This document shows positions 10,187 to 20,076 of a stretch of DNA of 32,021 nucleotides, piece by piece (the stretch's first letter is position 1; each line of letters starts with the position of its first letter). A program made the translations under genes and the position numbers. This DNA is from Halocafeteria seosinensis (lineage: Eukaryota; Sar; Bigyra; Bicosoecida), in the NCBI GenBank assembly GCA_001687465.1, contig LVLI01000200.1:1-32021 (forward strand). The letters are read 5' to 3'. The notes below the pieces were generated by a model that did no database searches, was not told the DNA's origin, and saw only the letters and a list, made by a program, of their open reading frames with translations.

Positions 10187-13100
10187 TCAGCTGAGCTGCC
10201 GCAAAGAGAGGTGAAGAATATCTTTACAGATACGTTTGAGTTCCCCAAAGCTCTTGTTTGACTCGCCATCACCATCTCTAGCTGCCACGGCTTGCGAGCA
10301 AACGCGCTCCAGTTGTGCCCGTAGTGTCGAAGGGGGCCTATCTTCGCTACAAGAAGTTTCACCGCCTAGAAAGGAAATCGCTTCATGCAGCAGCTCATCT
10401 GGTTCTACTCGTAGAGTAGATAAAATATTGATGAAGTACTCTGCAAACCAACCATATAAATATTCACAGTTTTGATTCCTCCGATCCCCGGTGAAACAAC
10501 TTACCTAAATCGCTCTTTAATTGTTTTGCCTTGAATGCCGAGTTCCAAGTTGTATCCATCAGACACTTCAACAAACACGCTGTGATGCCTCGGGCCATGG
10601 CAGCAATGAGAAATCGGGAGAATGCAGCACAGAGGGAGGAGTTATTGTTGTCGCTGTTCGGATCTAATCGCTCCAAGTCGCTATACGCGTTTCGCTCAAT
10701 AGAAGCAGCGCTTCTGGATTTCACTACGAGTTCGTGCAATATTGATTCATTTCCCCTTCCTAGCATTAGGTTGTTCGTCCATGCCTGAAGAAGAGCGTCG
10801 CATCCAAGTTGCATAAGGTCCTGTGGTGAAAACTCAGCGAGCCGAATTTTTCGAGCTAGTGCTGATGGTTCAAGTGTTTGAACGGCATTCATAAAGTACT
10901 CCCCTAAATGGACGACATAGTCACTAGGCTGTACACTTGAGGATTCCATGACCGTCTTCGATGGAGCTACGGCATGCTTGCAAATTTGTTGAGCAGGAAC
11001 GACATACGCGTCGTATAGGGAATTCAATATGCTGCGAAACGTCGGCGGAAGCTCGGAAGACACACGTAATTCGTTGCTAAACATAGCGATGTCCCGCACT
11101 CGTGATTTTAAGCCTGCAAATTCATCCGGATGCCCTTCGATCCAAACTGCATGGCCGATGCACATGGTAAAGTCTTTGGTTTTCTCTAGCAAGACTTGCT
11201 TTTCAGAATCAGTCTTGGCCCTGAATAGTTCTTGCAATAAGTGCCTTACAGCATGATATTGCAAACCTGTTTCCTGAGTCACTCTAAATTGAAAAGAATC
11301 TTGCTCTAGCAGTTCTTGACAGTATAACTGAAGTTGTCTCGACAAGTTTTGGCTCAGTAAATAGACTTTACTGTGGGCATCAACGTAGGAAAACAATTGC
11401 TCAATAACACGATTCCACGTGGATTCCGTTTCCTGCCCTTCTACATCGTCCGTATTCTTTCGAGACCTCATGTCTGGAACACTGTCCTCTTCATCCGAGG
11501 ATCCCAGCCAATCGTCATCGTCGTCATCTTTTTCTTCGTTGCCAGTGTGATTCGAAGTTCCAGCACTCTGGACGCTTGCGTTGTGTAAATTCGCTTGGTG
11601 GGCAACCTCATGTGCATCTGATTGAAGCCTTGCGCAATATTCGTCAACAATGCCCGTACATATTTTTTCAACCGAAGTTGCACCAGAATGCGAGCTGAGT
11701 GTTCCAATCCGGCTTAGTACTTTGGCGAATGTGCGCTCCATGCGCTCAGGCTTGAATCTTCCTTTCAATACATCTTTCACATCGTGGTCCAAAATTTGTA
11801 GCAGCATTCCAATTTCGCCTGCAATATAAGATTCCCTCTCATAGATACGATGGAGAATTGTCATGGGCAGTGCTGCAGCCGTCGATACCATACGCAGCGT
11901 TTCATCATGTAGTATATCTCCCTGCGAACCCTCCTTATCCCCATGAAGCAAGTATAATGACCCCAGGACGGCGCTGGCGCTTAGAGAAAACGCGAGCGTA
12001 CTGATTTGGTTCAATGGAGTAACATCAAAGCAAGACTGCCTTCGATCAGAAGCTTGCAGCATTTTTTGCATCTTCTCTGTCTTGGCGGAAGGGACTTCAT
12101 TTTCGAACGATGAGTGACATATTAAACTGTCCCATAAGGTACGTTCAAAACCGCCTAGTGCGTCGTCAGTCAATAAATCGTTCACGGGAACAATAGCACC
12201 GCCTTTCAAGTGAGTCTCCACCCACTGAGGAAGCTGACTGACAACACTTTCAAAGTCTGGATCAAGAGACTCGTATAATGTCAGCAAAATAGCCAGCAGG
12301 CTCGCATTTCCTCCACTACTTTCTAATACACGTTGTTCGCTCAACGGGTAATAGTGGTGATTTTCATTGAGAACACCAGATTCCATGAATAAGCGTCGAA
12401 AGAAACAGGCAGCTTTCAAAGGAGATGGGACGAGCCATTGACCACAATTTCCAAGCCAAGCAAGCTCCAGTGGTTCCAATGCATAGAGCTGTGGTCCTTC
12501 CGAAAAGTGAAGTGCATCTCCCTCCTGACCAGCTGCTAGCGATTGCATGATTTCGTCTACAGATGGTAGTCCTGCTTTATTCCACTCCTCGCGCTCCGAT
12601 TTGCTCAGTCCGCTTCTCATGCTTGTGAGTTGTACATTCCTCTCTTTCAGGGACCCATCGCTTGATGAGGCTAAGATGTTCATCAGCTGTCGTGAAACAA
12701 CGGCTCCCTGATTCTTGGCAATATGTTGGATCAGATTTGGAAGTCTCTTTAACTGGATAAACGCTTTCACGAGGCTCTTGAGTGCCTCTTCATCCTCCGA
12801 TGTAAGCGCATTGTGCAATACAGGCTCAATAGACTCTTCAAATCTTTGCTGGGCAAATTCTAAAATGCCTTGACCGGATGTCATGTTATTGTTGCGCATA
12901 TTGGGAGACAATGGCAGATGCTCGACCAAAGGGCCCAGGGTCTTCGTAGCACTGGTCAAAACCTGCAAGTACGCTGCCATTCGCTGCAGATCTTCCGAGG
13001 CAAATACATCCTCCATGTCTCTGATGTGGCGCTCCCACGTGACAGCATGTTGGAGTAGATCTCTGGACCCCATTACTCGTTGTTTCAGATTATGCAAACA

Positions 13101-13514
13101 CTTTAACTCATGAGCGTAATCATGTTGTTGTTGTTGCTGCTGCTGCTGATGGTGGTGGCCGTCCTGAGGAGAGGACAGCATGGTGGAGGCATCCGACAGC
13201 TCTTCGAATCTGCCTTGCAGGGACTGCAGACGTAGGTTAATGGTGTCCAATGAGGATGCCGCTGTGGGTAGTGTTTCCACCATGTTATCCATGATGCTCT
13301 CCATGTCCTGATCCAGCTCCTGCGCAAGCAGCTGCATGCGCACCACCAGCGACGATACCTGCTGCTGCGCATCTTCCTGCCGCTTATTGGCATCCCCTTG
13401 TATCTGACGGAAGGCCTTATTCACCCACTCGACAGCGTCGAAATGCTCCTCAGGGGCCTCATGGATGGCCTCTTGGAGGTCATCCAAGACGTCCCCAGAC
13501 TGCTGTTGCTCCAT
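10187..13514 (-). CDS. COG7: Conserved oligomeric Golgi complex subunit 7
   Basis: Two exons, 13514..10505 and 10440..10187, are joined at phase 1 over a 64-bp intron and give 1087 residues. The N-terminal motif FDAVEWVNKAF (about residues 25-35) followed by a long coiled coil is the COG7 hallmark. The last exon reads EYFINILSTLRVEP, matching the conserved C-terminal block of the family. COG7 belongs to lobe B of the COG tether, which captures retrograde vesicles at the Golgi. The protein is longer than animal COG7 (about 770 aa). Part of the surplus is low-complexity sequence: a His/Gln run at about 120-130 encoded by CAG/CAA repeats, and a strongly acidic linker at about 655-672. Without the second exon the ORF would end in an unrelated tail, so the splice is well supported. 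It is divergent from the EF-hand gene at 13764. Confidence 0.88.
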
Positions 13515-13763
13515 CCTATTTCACTTCTAAACAAGAAAAAAAGAAAGAGGGAGAAAAAAAAAAAATAAATAAAAAATTAATTATTCATTGAGTCTTATCA
13601 ATACAGTCGAGGAAGACATCCCTGGTCGTTCGGTCGGTCGCAACAAGTTTTGACGGTTGGGATGGGATCTCTTGTGTTTTAATAATAACAGTTCTATGCT
13701 TATCGCTGGCGAATTTGGTTTATCCACTATTTTTAGTCCTTTTATGTGTATTATTCCCAAACG
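13515..13763. promoter_or_regulatory. Shared upstream region of COG7 (-) and EF-hand gene (+)
   Basis: The 249 bp between two divergent start codons contain an A-rich tract (about 13540-13580, mostly A with a few T) beside COG7 and a T-rich segment before 13764. This AT bias, against mixed-composition genes on both sides, suggests a bidirectional nucleosome-poor promoter; that is inference. Confidence 0.45.
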
Positions 13764-15386
13764 ATGCAGCCAGGATCAAGAGGGCGAGGGAACCGAATGA
13801 CGCCTCAGACGGCGTCAGGAGGGAGGGGTCGTCCTGGGAATGCTACGGCTTCCACCAGATATAGCGCTACTGGTGCCCAGAAACCACCTCCACCTCCGTC
13901 AAGGCGCTCTTGGAACTCCCGTGGAATGGCGGCCGTGGTGCCGCCGAAATTCGAAAGAGAGCAGCAGAAAACGACCTCATCGAGAAGTGTAGAACCGCAG
14001 CAGGGCGACTATCCCAAGCTCGCTCAGTCCATTGTTCGCAGATTGAGCGAGACCAGGAGCTCCTATCCACGTCCGGCGTCGTCCAGTACGCAATACCCCG
14101 GATCGCGAACTGATAGTGCGTTCAAGGGGCATGAGACCAACCTCGCTCATGTCCGTCAGAGTATCCAAGGCGAACTAACGTCCCCAAATCCTCCTATTAC
14201 AGACGAGGAGAAAGAACAGGAATACATACGAACACCTCCTATTCCACAGCAAGCTTATCTTAGTCCATACAAAGTGGTTGCCAATGGACGCAATCGAGGA
14301 TCGACGGAGGGCAATACGGTTAGGTCCCCTTCCAAGAAATCTCAGGCTTCCGTAACGGACCTTTACTTTAATGAGACTGAATTGGCTGGGCGAAAAGAGA
14401 TATCGAACTATTTTCGTAAGCTCACCAGCAAGAATGGTCATCCAAGTAGGAGTGGCTATGAACTGTTGTCCCGGAGAAAGTACAATGCCAACAAAGATCA
14501 GGACACCTTGGCAGCACGAAGAGAGCGCACCAAACGAGAAGTGGAGCAAACCCGGCGCAGGTTGGAAAGGAGACAACCGAAGAACAGAGACTCTGCTATC
14601 TGGTACTTTGGTGATCTAGCATCTGCAAAAAGGTCTCAGCAACCTCTAATTTCGAAGCCAAAGACGTCGTCCTTGGAGGAAAACATGTTGAAAGCCCATG
14701 GTAATGGCCCACCATTCAGTTTCTCCATAAAACGACATTCTCGTAGGCGGGACAGGAAGCGACTTGCTAACGCGGCTGTAAGACAATTGGCTAAAATTTG
14801 GCGTCTACTGGATACCGATGGAGATGGACTGCTAGATTTCGATAAGTTGAGAGTCATGACAAGTTGTGCCGGTAAGGTTAGCTTGATCAGGTATGCTAGT
14901 GAACTGCTTGAAGCGGGACTTGTTCGGCTAAGTTGCAGGAGTTCCCGCTACTTCGTGTATCCTGCAAGAGATGCACGACATGACACGCGCTGATTGGGCT
15001 CGTCACGGGGTAGACTTTGATACGGTATGCTTTACTACGCCTTGGTTGTCTTATGCTAGGGGTTTCAACGCTATCCATACTTTTAAATTCTGCCGCAGTA
15101 TATAAGCGGGATGGAGGCATTTTTCACCGCTTACCCTCTTCATGCACAGCTTGTCGACAATTTTATTGGTGACATTTCAGAGGACAGCGTCCACTACGCG
15201 GACTATCAGACTCTAGAGCGTATTCTGACGGGCACTTCGACTACTGATGGTACCGAACTCCTACCCTACGAAGCATCTGCCGCATTGATCGAGATGGAAA
15301 CCGAAAGGGGGGAGCAAGGAGCAGAATCCCATGAGATTTTGGATATTTTGGGTAATGGCTTCCCCGTCAAATCGACGGACCTATAG
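13764..15386 (+). CDS. Orphan basic protein with a degenerate EF-hand loop
   Basis: I propose three exons, 13764..14871, 14939..15024 and 15099..15386 (introns 67 and 74 bp), giving 493 residues. The N-terminal third is Arg/Gly/Ser/Pro-rich and probably disordered, followed by a Lys/Arg-rich helical segment (about residues 250-275). Near residue 350 a loop DTDGDGLLDFDK has EF-hand residues at positions 1, 3, 5 and 9, but Lys instead of Glu at position 12, so calcium binding is doubtful. The spliced C-terminal part (MHDMTRADWARHG, then MEAFFTAYP) has no family I recognise. If the first intron were retained, the protein would stop at 14993; consensus splice sites and the long open third exon favour splicing. 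The first in-frame ATG (13764) was taken as the start. It may be a cytoskeletal or ciliary protein, but nothing proves it. Confidence 0.65.
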
Positions 15387-15390
15387 TTAA

Positions 15391-15421
15391 TATCTGTCAC
15401 ATGTGTGTGTGTGTGTGTGTG
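15391..15421 (+). repeat. TATCTGTCACAT followed by a TG microsatellite
   Basis: Just after the stop of the EF-hand gene, the 12-mer TATCTGTCACAT is followed by about ten GT units. The same 12-mer stands directly before the TG tract that ends the retroelement copy at 27071-27120. This may be the extreme 3' end of a heavily 5'-truncated insertion of the same element family, or a shared microsatellite flank. Confidence 0.5.
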
Positions 15422-15499
15422 ATATGTCAGTGGACGTCAGTCTATTGTGTTGGGGCGAAAGGGAAACGTGTATTCGTCAACCGCCATTCCCGTCCGTGT

Positions 15500-16600
15500 G
15501 CTTTTTTCGTCGGGTGATCGTTCAAAGAAGATGAAATGTGGACCAAGGAGCAGTAGTATCAGTATTCGGGCATGCCAACAGCTTCTAGTGCGTATCGACA
15601 AGCAACCATGAACAGTAGGTCTTCCCGTAAATACACATCTTGGTTATTGGATACACGATAAGACAGGCATATGTATACACAACTACTGGTATTCTCGCTT
15701 GCCTCTGCCCTCAACGAATATGTCTGCATTTCTGCATCGCCTGCACTGCTTTCCTCGCTCTTCCCCCTATTACAGTGTTTAAGTCCATTTTCCGTAGACG
15801 GCCAGCACGGCGGCTGCTGATTGTTTGTTGGAAGTGATTTTTCGTTCCGCACGTTGTGAAAACTCTTCGAATACAATTATCCCCGAGCTGAAAGGGGGTA
15901 TCGCTCACCTGCACCCTTTCGCCGTCGGTTTCATCGGCTCGTCATCACCATCACCACGGGCAACGCGTCATGTGCAATCATCGGAACACCGATACTACTC
16001 ACGTCGCTACTACCACCGTTTCCTGCCGTCGATTTTTGCTCGGGTGATCGTTCGAAGAACGTGATATGTGGACCAAGGAGCAGCATTACCAGTTTCCAAC
16101 CATGTCAAATGTGTTAGCAACTTGTTATGCGCATCGGCAAGCAATCAATAAACTGCCATGAATGGTAATACTCCTCATTGATACACATATTGTTTATTGG
16201 ATACAGGAGAAAGCACGCATATATATACACAACTACTCTGACTTGCCTGTGCCCTCATCAGCTTTGTCTGTCAATGGGTTTGTCTGCGTTTCTACATCCG
16301 CTCCACTCCCTGTACTGCTTTTCTCGCTTTCCCGTCTTTTGGAGCGTAGGGACATTTTCAGTAGACGGCCAGCAGTCACAAGTAGCCCGATAGATCCCGC
16401 CACCTGACCGAAAATGGCGGCCGCTGATTGTTTGTTCGAAGTGATTTTTCGCTCAGTACGTTGTGAAAACTCTTCGAATACGATCACTCCCAGCTGAGAA
16501 GGCTTATCGCTCTATTCTACCCATTCCCGTCGATTTTCTTCATTCGTTTTCACCATCAACACGGGCAGCGTGTCGTGTGCAATGATCGGAACAGCATTTA
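15500..16600. repeat. Imperfect tandem duplication of a gene's 3' end (two units of about 500-560 bp)
   Basis: Unit A (about 15500-15995) and unit B (about 16030-16600) align over most of their length. Shared blocks include the sequence around ATGTGGACCAAGGAGCAG (15536 and 16066), ATACACAACTACT (about 15674 and 16226) and TTGTGAAAACTCTTCGAATAC (15854 and 16461). Unit B holds the intact last exon of the minus-strand membrane protein gene; unit A lacks a block coding for the membrane helix and has small indels. Divergence is sizeable, so the duplication is not recent. Confidence 0.75.
15717..15995 (-). pseudogene. Degenerate copy of the last exons of the 16.2-17.5 kb membrane protein gene
   Basis: On the minus strand this copy reads the same block as the intact gene (IAHDALPV in the penultimate exon, then a CTC-rich acceptor). 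The last exon has an extra base near its start, which moves the reading frame, and a deletion of roughly 45 bp removing the hydrophobic helix (IFGQVAGSIGLLVTAG in the intact copy). In either frame a stop follows soon. It lies downstream of the intact stop, so it cannot be reached by normal splicing unless as an alternative terminal exon. Pseudogene is the simplest reading. Confidence 0.6.
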
Positions 16601-17547
16601 TGCATTTGCTCTTCATGTCTTCTTCATCGTTATCCGTAAATTTGCTTGGAGCACAAAATGGGTTTCTATTGGGTAGTCGCGGCATTTCCACTGTTGGGTG
16701 CGATTCCTCAAGATGGATGCTTTCGGAGGCCCAGTCTCATCTATTACACGAATCTTCTCTCATGTGCTGTACAGGTCGACTGGTGTCAATACTTCCAAAC
16801 TTCCTCTCAGCCGTTTGATCGTCAACATTTTCAAGCCCCCGGTGTACGACTTAACAACAAACGTGCTTTGAAATCCACCGAAGTCCCGAGTTACGGGTGC
16901 TACATCGTCTACAGTCAGATCTAGTGCCTTGGAGAAGTCTGTGGACTTTCCAAATGTAAAGGACACTTTGTCATTACGAGATGCGACTTTCGCCGCCTCC
17001 CAGACACTATAGGGCGGACGCACTGGTCTCCATCTGTCATTCCGAAAGTGCACCTTGCCTTGGGCTAGCACACCATTTACAGAATCAACTTGGCCTACGC
17101 ACCAAATTTCATGTTTCGTGTCCGGCGATTTGCACTGAAGAAAATTCGCACCATCAGATTTTCCTAAGCGGGCATTTTGGTAAACCCCAGTTGATTGTCG
17201 TGGGCGAAGAGTTCGGTCGTTCGGGTAACCTCTCGGTTTTGATGAACCGCTACGCATAGCAGCTTTTCGTTATATACAAGGAGGTTCTGCACCCTGCTGA
17301 ATTCGTTATCCATCACTGTAACTTTCTCTCCATCCCAAACGAACAAATTTGAGGGCTCTGTCGTCTTCGACAATATAACTGAGTGTTGACTCCCTTTGTG
17401 ACGACGACGATTGACTGACCAATATGGAGAACGTGTCAAGTGGCTGGAATACTTTTCACCGGAGGGCGTTTCTTCATTTCCTCGGAGATGCTTTTCCGCA
17501 GATGTTGAGAGAGAGAGAGAGAGAGAGTAAATGGTCCATGGATACAA
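16233..17547 (-). CDS. Unrecognised single-pass membrane protein, multi-exon (boundaries approximate)
   Basis: The minus strand carries consecutive coding-like blocks: about 17547..17230 (with NLFVWDGEKVTVMDNEF), about 17120..16790 (with APVTRDFGGFQSTFVVKSY and KMLTIKRLRG), about 16720..16554 (with IHLEESHPTVEMPRLPNRN and INAVPIIAHDTLPV) and the last exon 16493..16233. The last intron (16553..16494, 60 bp, gtgaaa...ctcag) restores phase. The final exon contains one hydrophobic helix (IFGQVAGSIGLLVTAG), a basic Lys/Arg stop-transfer stretch and an acidic Ser/Thr-rich tail ending GTGKSE. This suggests a type I membrane protein with a cytosolic tail. The middle splice sites and the 5' end are not resolved, and I do not recognise the family. 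Its terminal exons were duplicated downstream. Confidence 0.5.
17507..17527. repeat. GA microsatellite
   Basis: About ten GA units lie at the presumed 5' side of the membrane protein gene (CT-rich when read on its strand). The tract could serve as the polypyrimidine stretch of an upstream 3' splice site. Confidence 0.7.
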
Positions 17548-17842
17548 ACTGTCATCTATAGATACTTAGGATAGTAAAATAGTGAAAAATACTATTTGAA
17601 AGTTTGAAACCCGTGCTGCGTTGCATGTAGACGTTTATTGTTCGCGATCTTCTGAATGAATCCTCCGTAGTCGCTTCTTCAAAAGGCAAAAGACAGGATC
17701 GAAATCTCCACGGATCCTAGAAGACCTTGGTTGACTCCCCAATCTACCGGAACGGACTTCGAGAAATACCGAAGTGGACGATATACACTACAGCCCAAAA
17801 CAGAGTGCAATGAACTGACGGTATCTCATTGATTTGTTTTCT
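17548..17842. other. Spacer between two minus-strand genes
   Basis: No conserved reading frame is visible. The first exon and promoter of the membrane protein gene at 16233-17547, and the 3' end of the amidotransferase gene, should be here. I could not identify a start codon with confidence. Confidence 0.35.
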
Positions 17843-19623
17843 TTAAAGGGCGGATAGAGAACGCGTAACTGATCCAGGTTGACTTGATCGACGATGGCGA
17901 ACATGGACACGGGGAACTGCCGAAATAGAGTTATCCGCAACTTGATCAGAACGGGAAATCTCTTCCCAGAGTGCTACTGCCTTCCCCGGTTCTGGGATAG
18001 AACTGTAGCTGCTTTTGATCGGTTCAATAGTCACATTCATCGTAGGAGATATGATTACCGCATGATTTGGAGGCACTGGAAACCAATCTTCCGGGGAGTT
18101 TGTAAGCCGTTCAGAAGCAACGATAACAACATGTTCTCTCCTGTCTCCGTGGATCATACGATACGCACCTGCACACGAGAAGTCAGTGTTTTTGGGCCAC
18201 CTAGAGAGATCAGGAAGCATTTAAAACCAACATACCGGGGTTGCCCAAATCCTCTTCCCATTTGCTTCCAGAGGACAGATATAGAGACGCAGCGATGCCA
18301 TCACCAAGTACATGTCGCGTCCTGGCAAGCGGTATAGCATTCATCAAATCACACCGGGAAGGGGGTATTGAGGCGAAGAGCACCTACGTTATCACCGTTT
18401 CTCCATCAGACACGCAAAAGTTTAATAGGGAAGGATGGTCCGGTAAAATATTTGCCTCTATGCTCCATGTCTCCAATAGCCGAATCGTCGAGAACAAGCT
18501 ATTCTGCGATGGATACATTTTGGAGACGAAACGAGACAACGACATTACGCCAATGCTACCTACTTTTAGTTGCTCAGGCGACAATTGCTCATGAAGCTGC
18601 ATAGGATATATCTCTCGTTCGAGTTCCGTCAGAAAAATTCCAAAGCTGCAGCAAGATGTTTTATGCGCGGATCTCTCAACGCAGCAGAGCATGCTTACCA
18701 ATGCTCCGAGTCACTTGTGCCTTGTATGCTTTCATAAGCGAAATCACTCATGTGCGAAATCATTTTTCTTCGTATTTTGCTAAAGCATGCAACGAACCCA
18801 TTATGCATCCTGTAAGAAGCAGTGTCTGTAGTCCTTCGCATTCCAACTGGAACTCACATCTAACACGCACACTTACCACAAGTATCTTCCAAATGCTGTT
18901 CCGACAGGAGAATCAAGAGATAATCATATGATAGACAAACATAAATCTTTTCGGTGAGGTAGTCTGGACAAGCCGTTGACCCCTTACCAAATGGATGGCA
19001 ATTTAACTCCGTAACTGGACTACCAAGACTGGCGGCGCGTACATGAGCAAATACCAAAGGCGAGCGGATTTTCTCAGAAAGCCTGTCAAAACAACACAGG
19101 GGGCCCAACGGCAAAAAACCTTGTTGTGTCAAACTACTTTAAGGATAAACATAAGCTGCTCTTCTTACCTCACTAAATTTGGATTATTCCACGCTGGAGT
19201 GATGCTTGTGTAGACTCCAGGAGTTTCACTTCGAAGCAGCTGAGTGGGAGCTGTCTTTCCATGATGTTCCCCCTGTCTGTCTCCTCCTTCAAGGTTCGAT
19301 GCAGCTCTTGAATCACGGCCGACGCTGGGTACTTGCTGAATATAGTCGTATGTGGACTCTGAATCATCTGGGTCACAATACCAGCCAATTCCGAACCCAT
19401 CGCCGTTGAGGTGAGGTGGAACTGTGCCAAGGAAAAACCATACATTTTTCACGGAGCAAAGATTCTTGAAACCATAGTAATCGCACGTACCGACACCTCC
19501 CGTCAGACGCTCTGTACAGCCAAACGACTGCTTTATAATGGAATGACTGGGACGCACCACCAAGTCGCTCAGCGTCACGGCATATTGCTTGTTTCTTCCC
19601 TTATACACGATTAATCGACACAT
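17843..19623 (-). CDS. Class-II glutamine amidotransferase, DUG3-like
   Basis: Nine exons: 19623..19491, 19421..19169, 19082..18988, 18895..18877, 18809..18699, 18645..18564, 18503..18388, 18321..18236 and 18168..17843. They give 406 residues, and each join restores family motifs. The protein begins MCRLIVYKG; Cys2 is the N-terminal nucleophile of Ntn-type glutaminases. LNGDGFGIGWY (about 49-59), FAHVRAAS (140-147), NCHPFAFGRYLWMHNG (156-171), GTSDSEH and, near the end, the ASLYLSSG and VIVASERLT blocks follow the DUG3/YafJ order. In yeast DUG3 works with DUG2 in glutathione breakdown. Exon 4 is only 19 bases. Two introns are uncertain: 18563..18504 is a multiple of three and could be retained, and a 105-base segment of exon 2 (after YIQQ) could be a further intron. 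The C-terminal 50 residues are Ser/Arg-rich and not conserved. Confidence 0.9.
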
Positions 19624-20076
19624 TCTCTGGCATGCAATGAGATACCTTATCTGACCACCCTACAACCTCAACGCCGTGGTATCAAACATATGCAAATGAC
19701 TCGAATATCAAGTCAAGTTGAAGATGGCCCAGTGCAAAAAAAAAAAAAAAATTGGAAGTTCAACTTCTCACTGAAGTTCTCAGGTGTTTCCAATTGCAAA
19801 GAACCGTGTCCTTTGGTTTGCATACCTTTCTGCGGCAAAGCATTGTGGGCAATGCCTCTCCGTTTGCTATGCATAAAACTACTGGAATTGTCTCGGGTTT
19901 CTCATGCTACAACGGAAAAAGTACATGGGTCGTTCAACAACCTGTTGTTGGATGCAACTACCATACATGTACAACCAGATGGAGTTGGATTATGTAATTT
20001 TTCTATAGAGCAGGTTGGTTGAATTGAGCAAACTAGTGTATATGCATCAACTCAGCGGTAGGTATTGGCTCATGAC
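19624..20076. other. Spacer with a 16-base A tract
   Basis: This separates the amidotransferase start from the 3' end of the first transporter. It contains 16 consecutive A (19736-19751), followed by a short inverted repeat (GAAGTTCAACTTC). A plus-strand frame of about 110 codons crosses it but is Cys/Leu-rich, with no signal of conservation. I see no gene. Confidence 0.4.

Noticed and set aside
11468-11707. Extra minus-strand frame inside COG7
   Set aside because: It is out of frame with the long COG7 reading frame and has no independent support.
16162-16407. Plus-strand frames in the duplicated region
   Set aside because: They are antisense to the last exon of the membrane protein, which has helix, stop-transfer and phase support.
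17507-17527. GA repeat as coding Ser-Leu run
   Set aside because: A Ser-Leu repeat appears in one frame only because of the microsatellite; it is more likely intronic or upstream.
19690-20022. Plus-strand frame of 110 codons with a poly-Lys stretch
   Set aside because: The Lys run is the A16 tract. No splice partner, domain or conservation sign was found.
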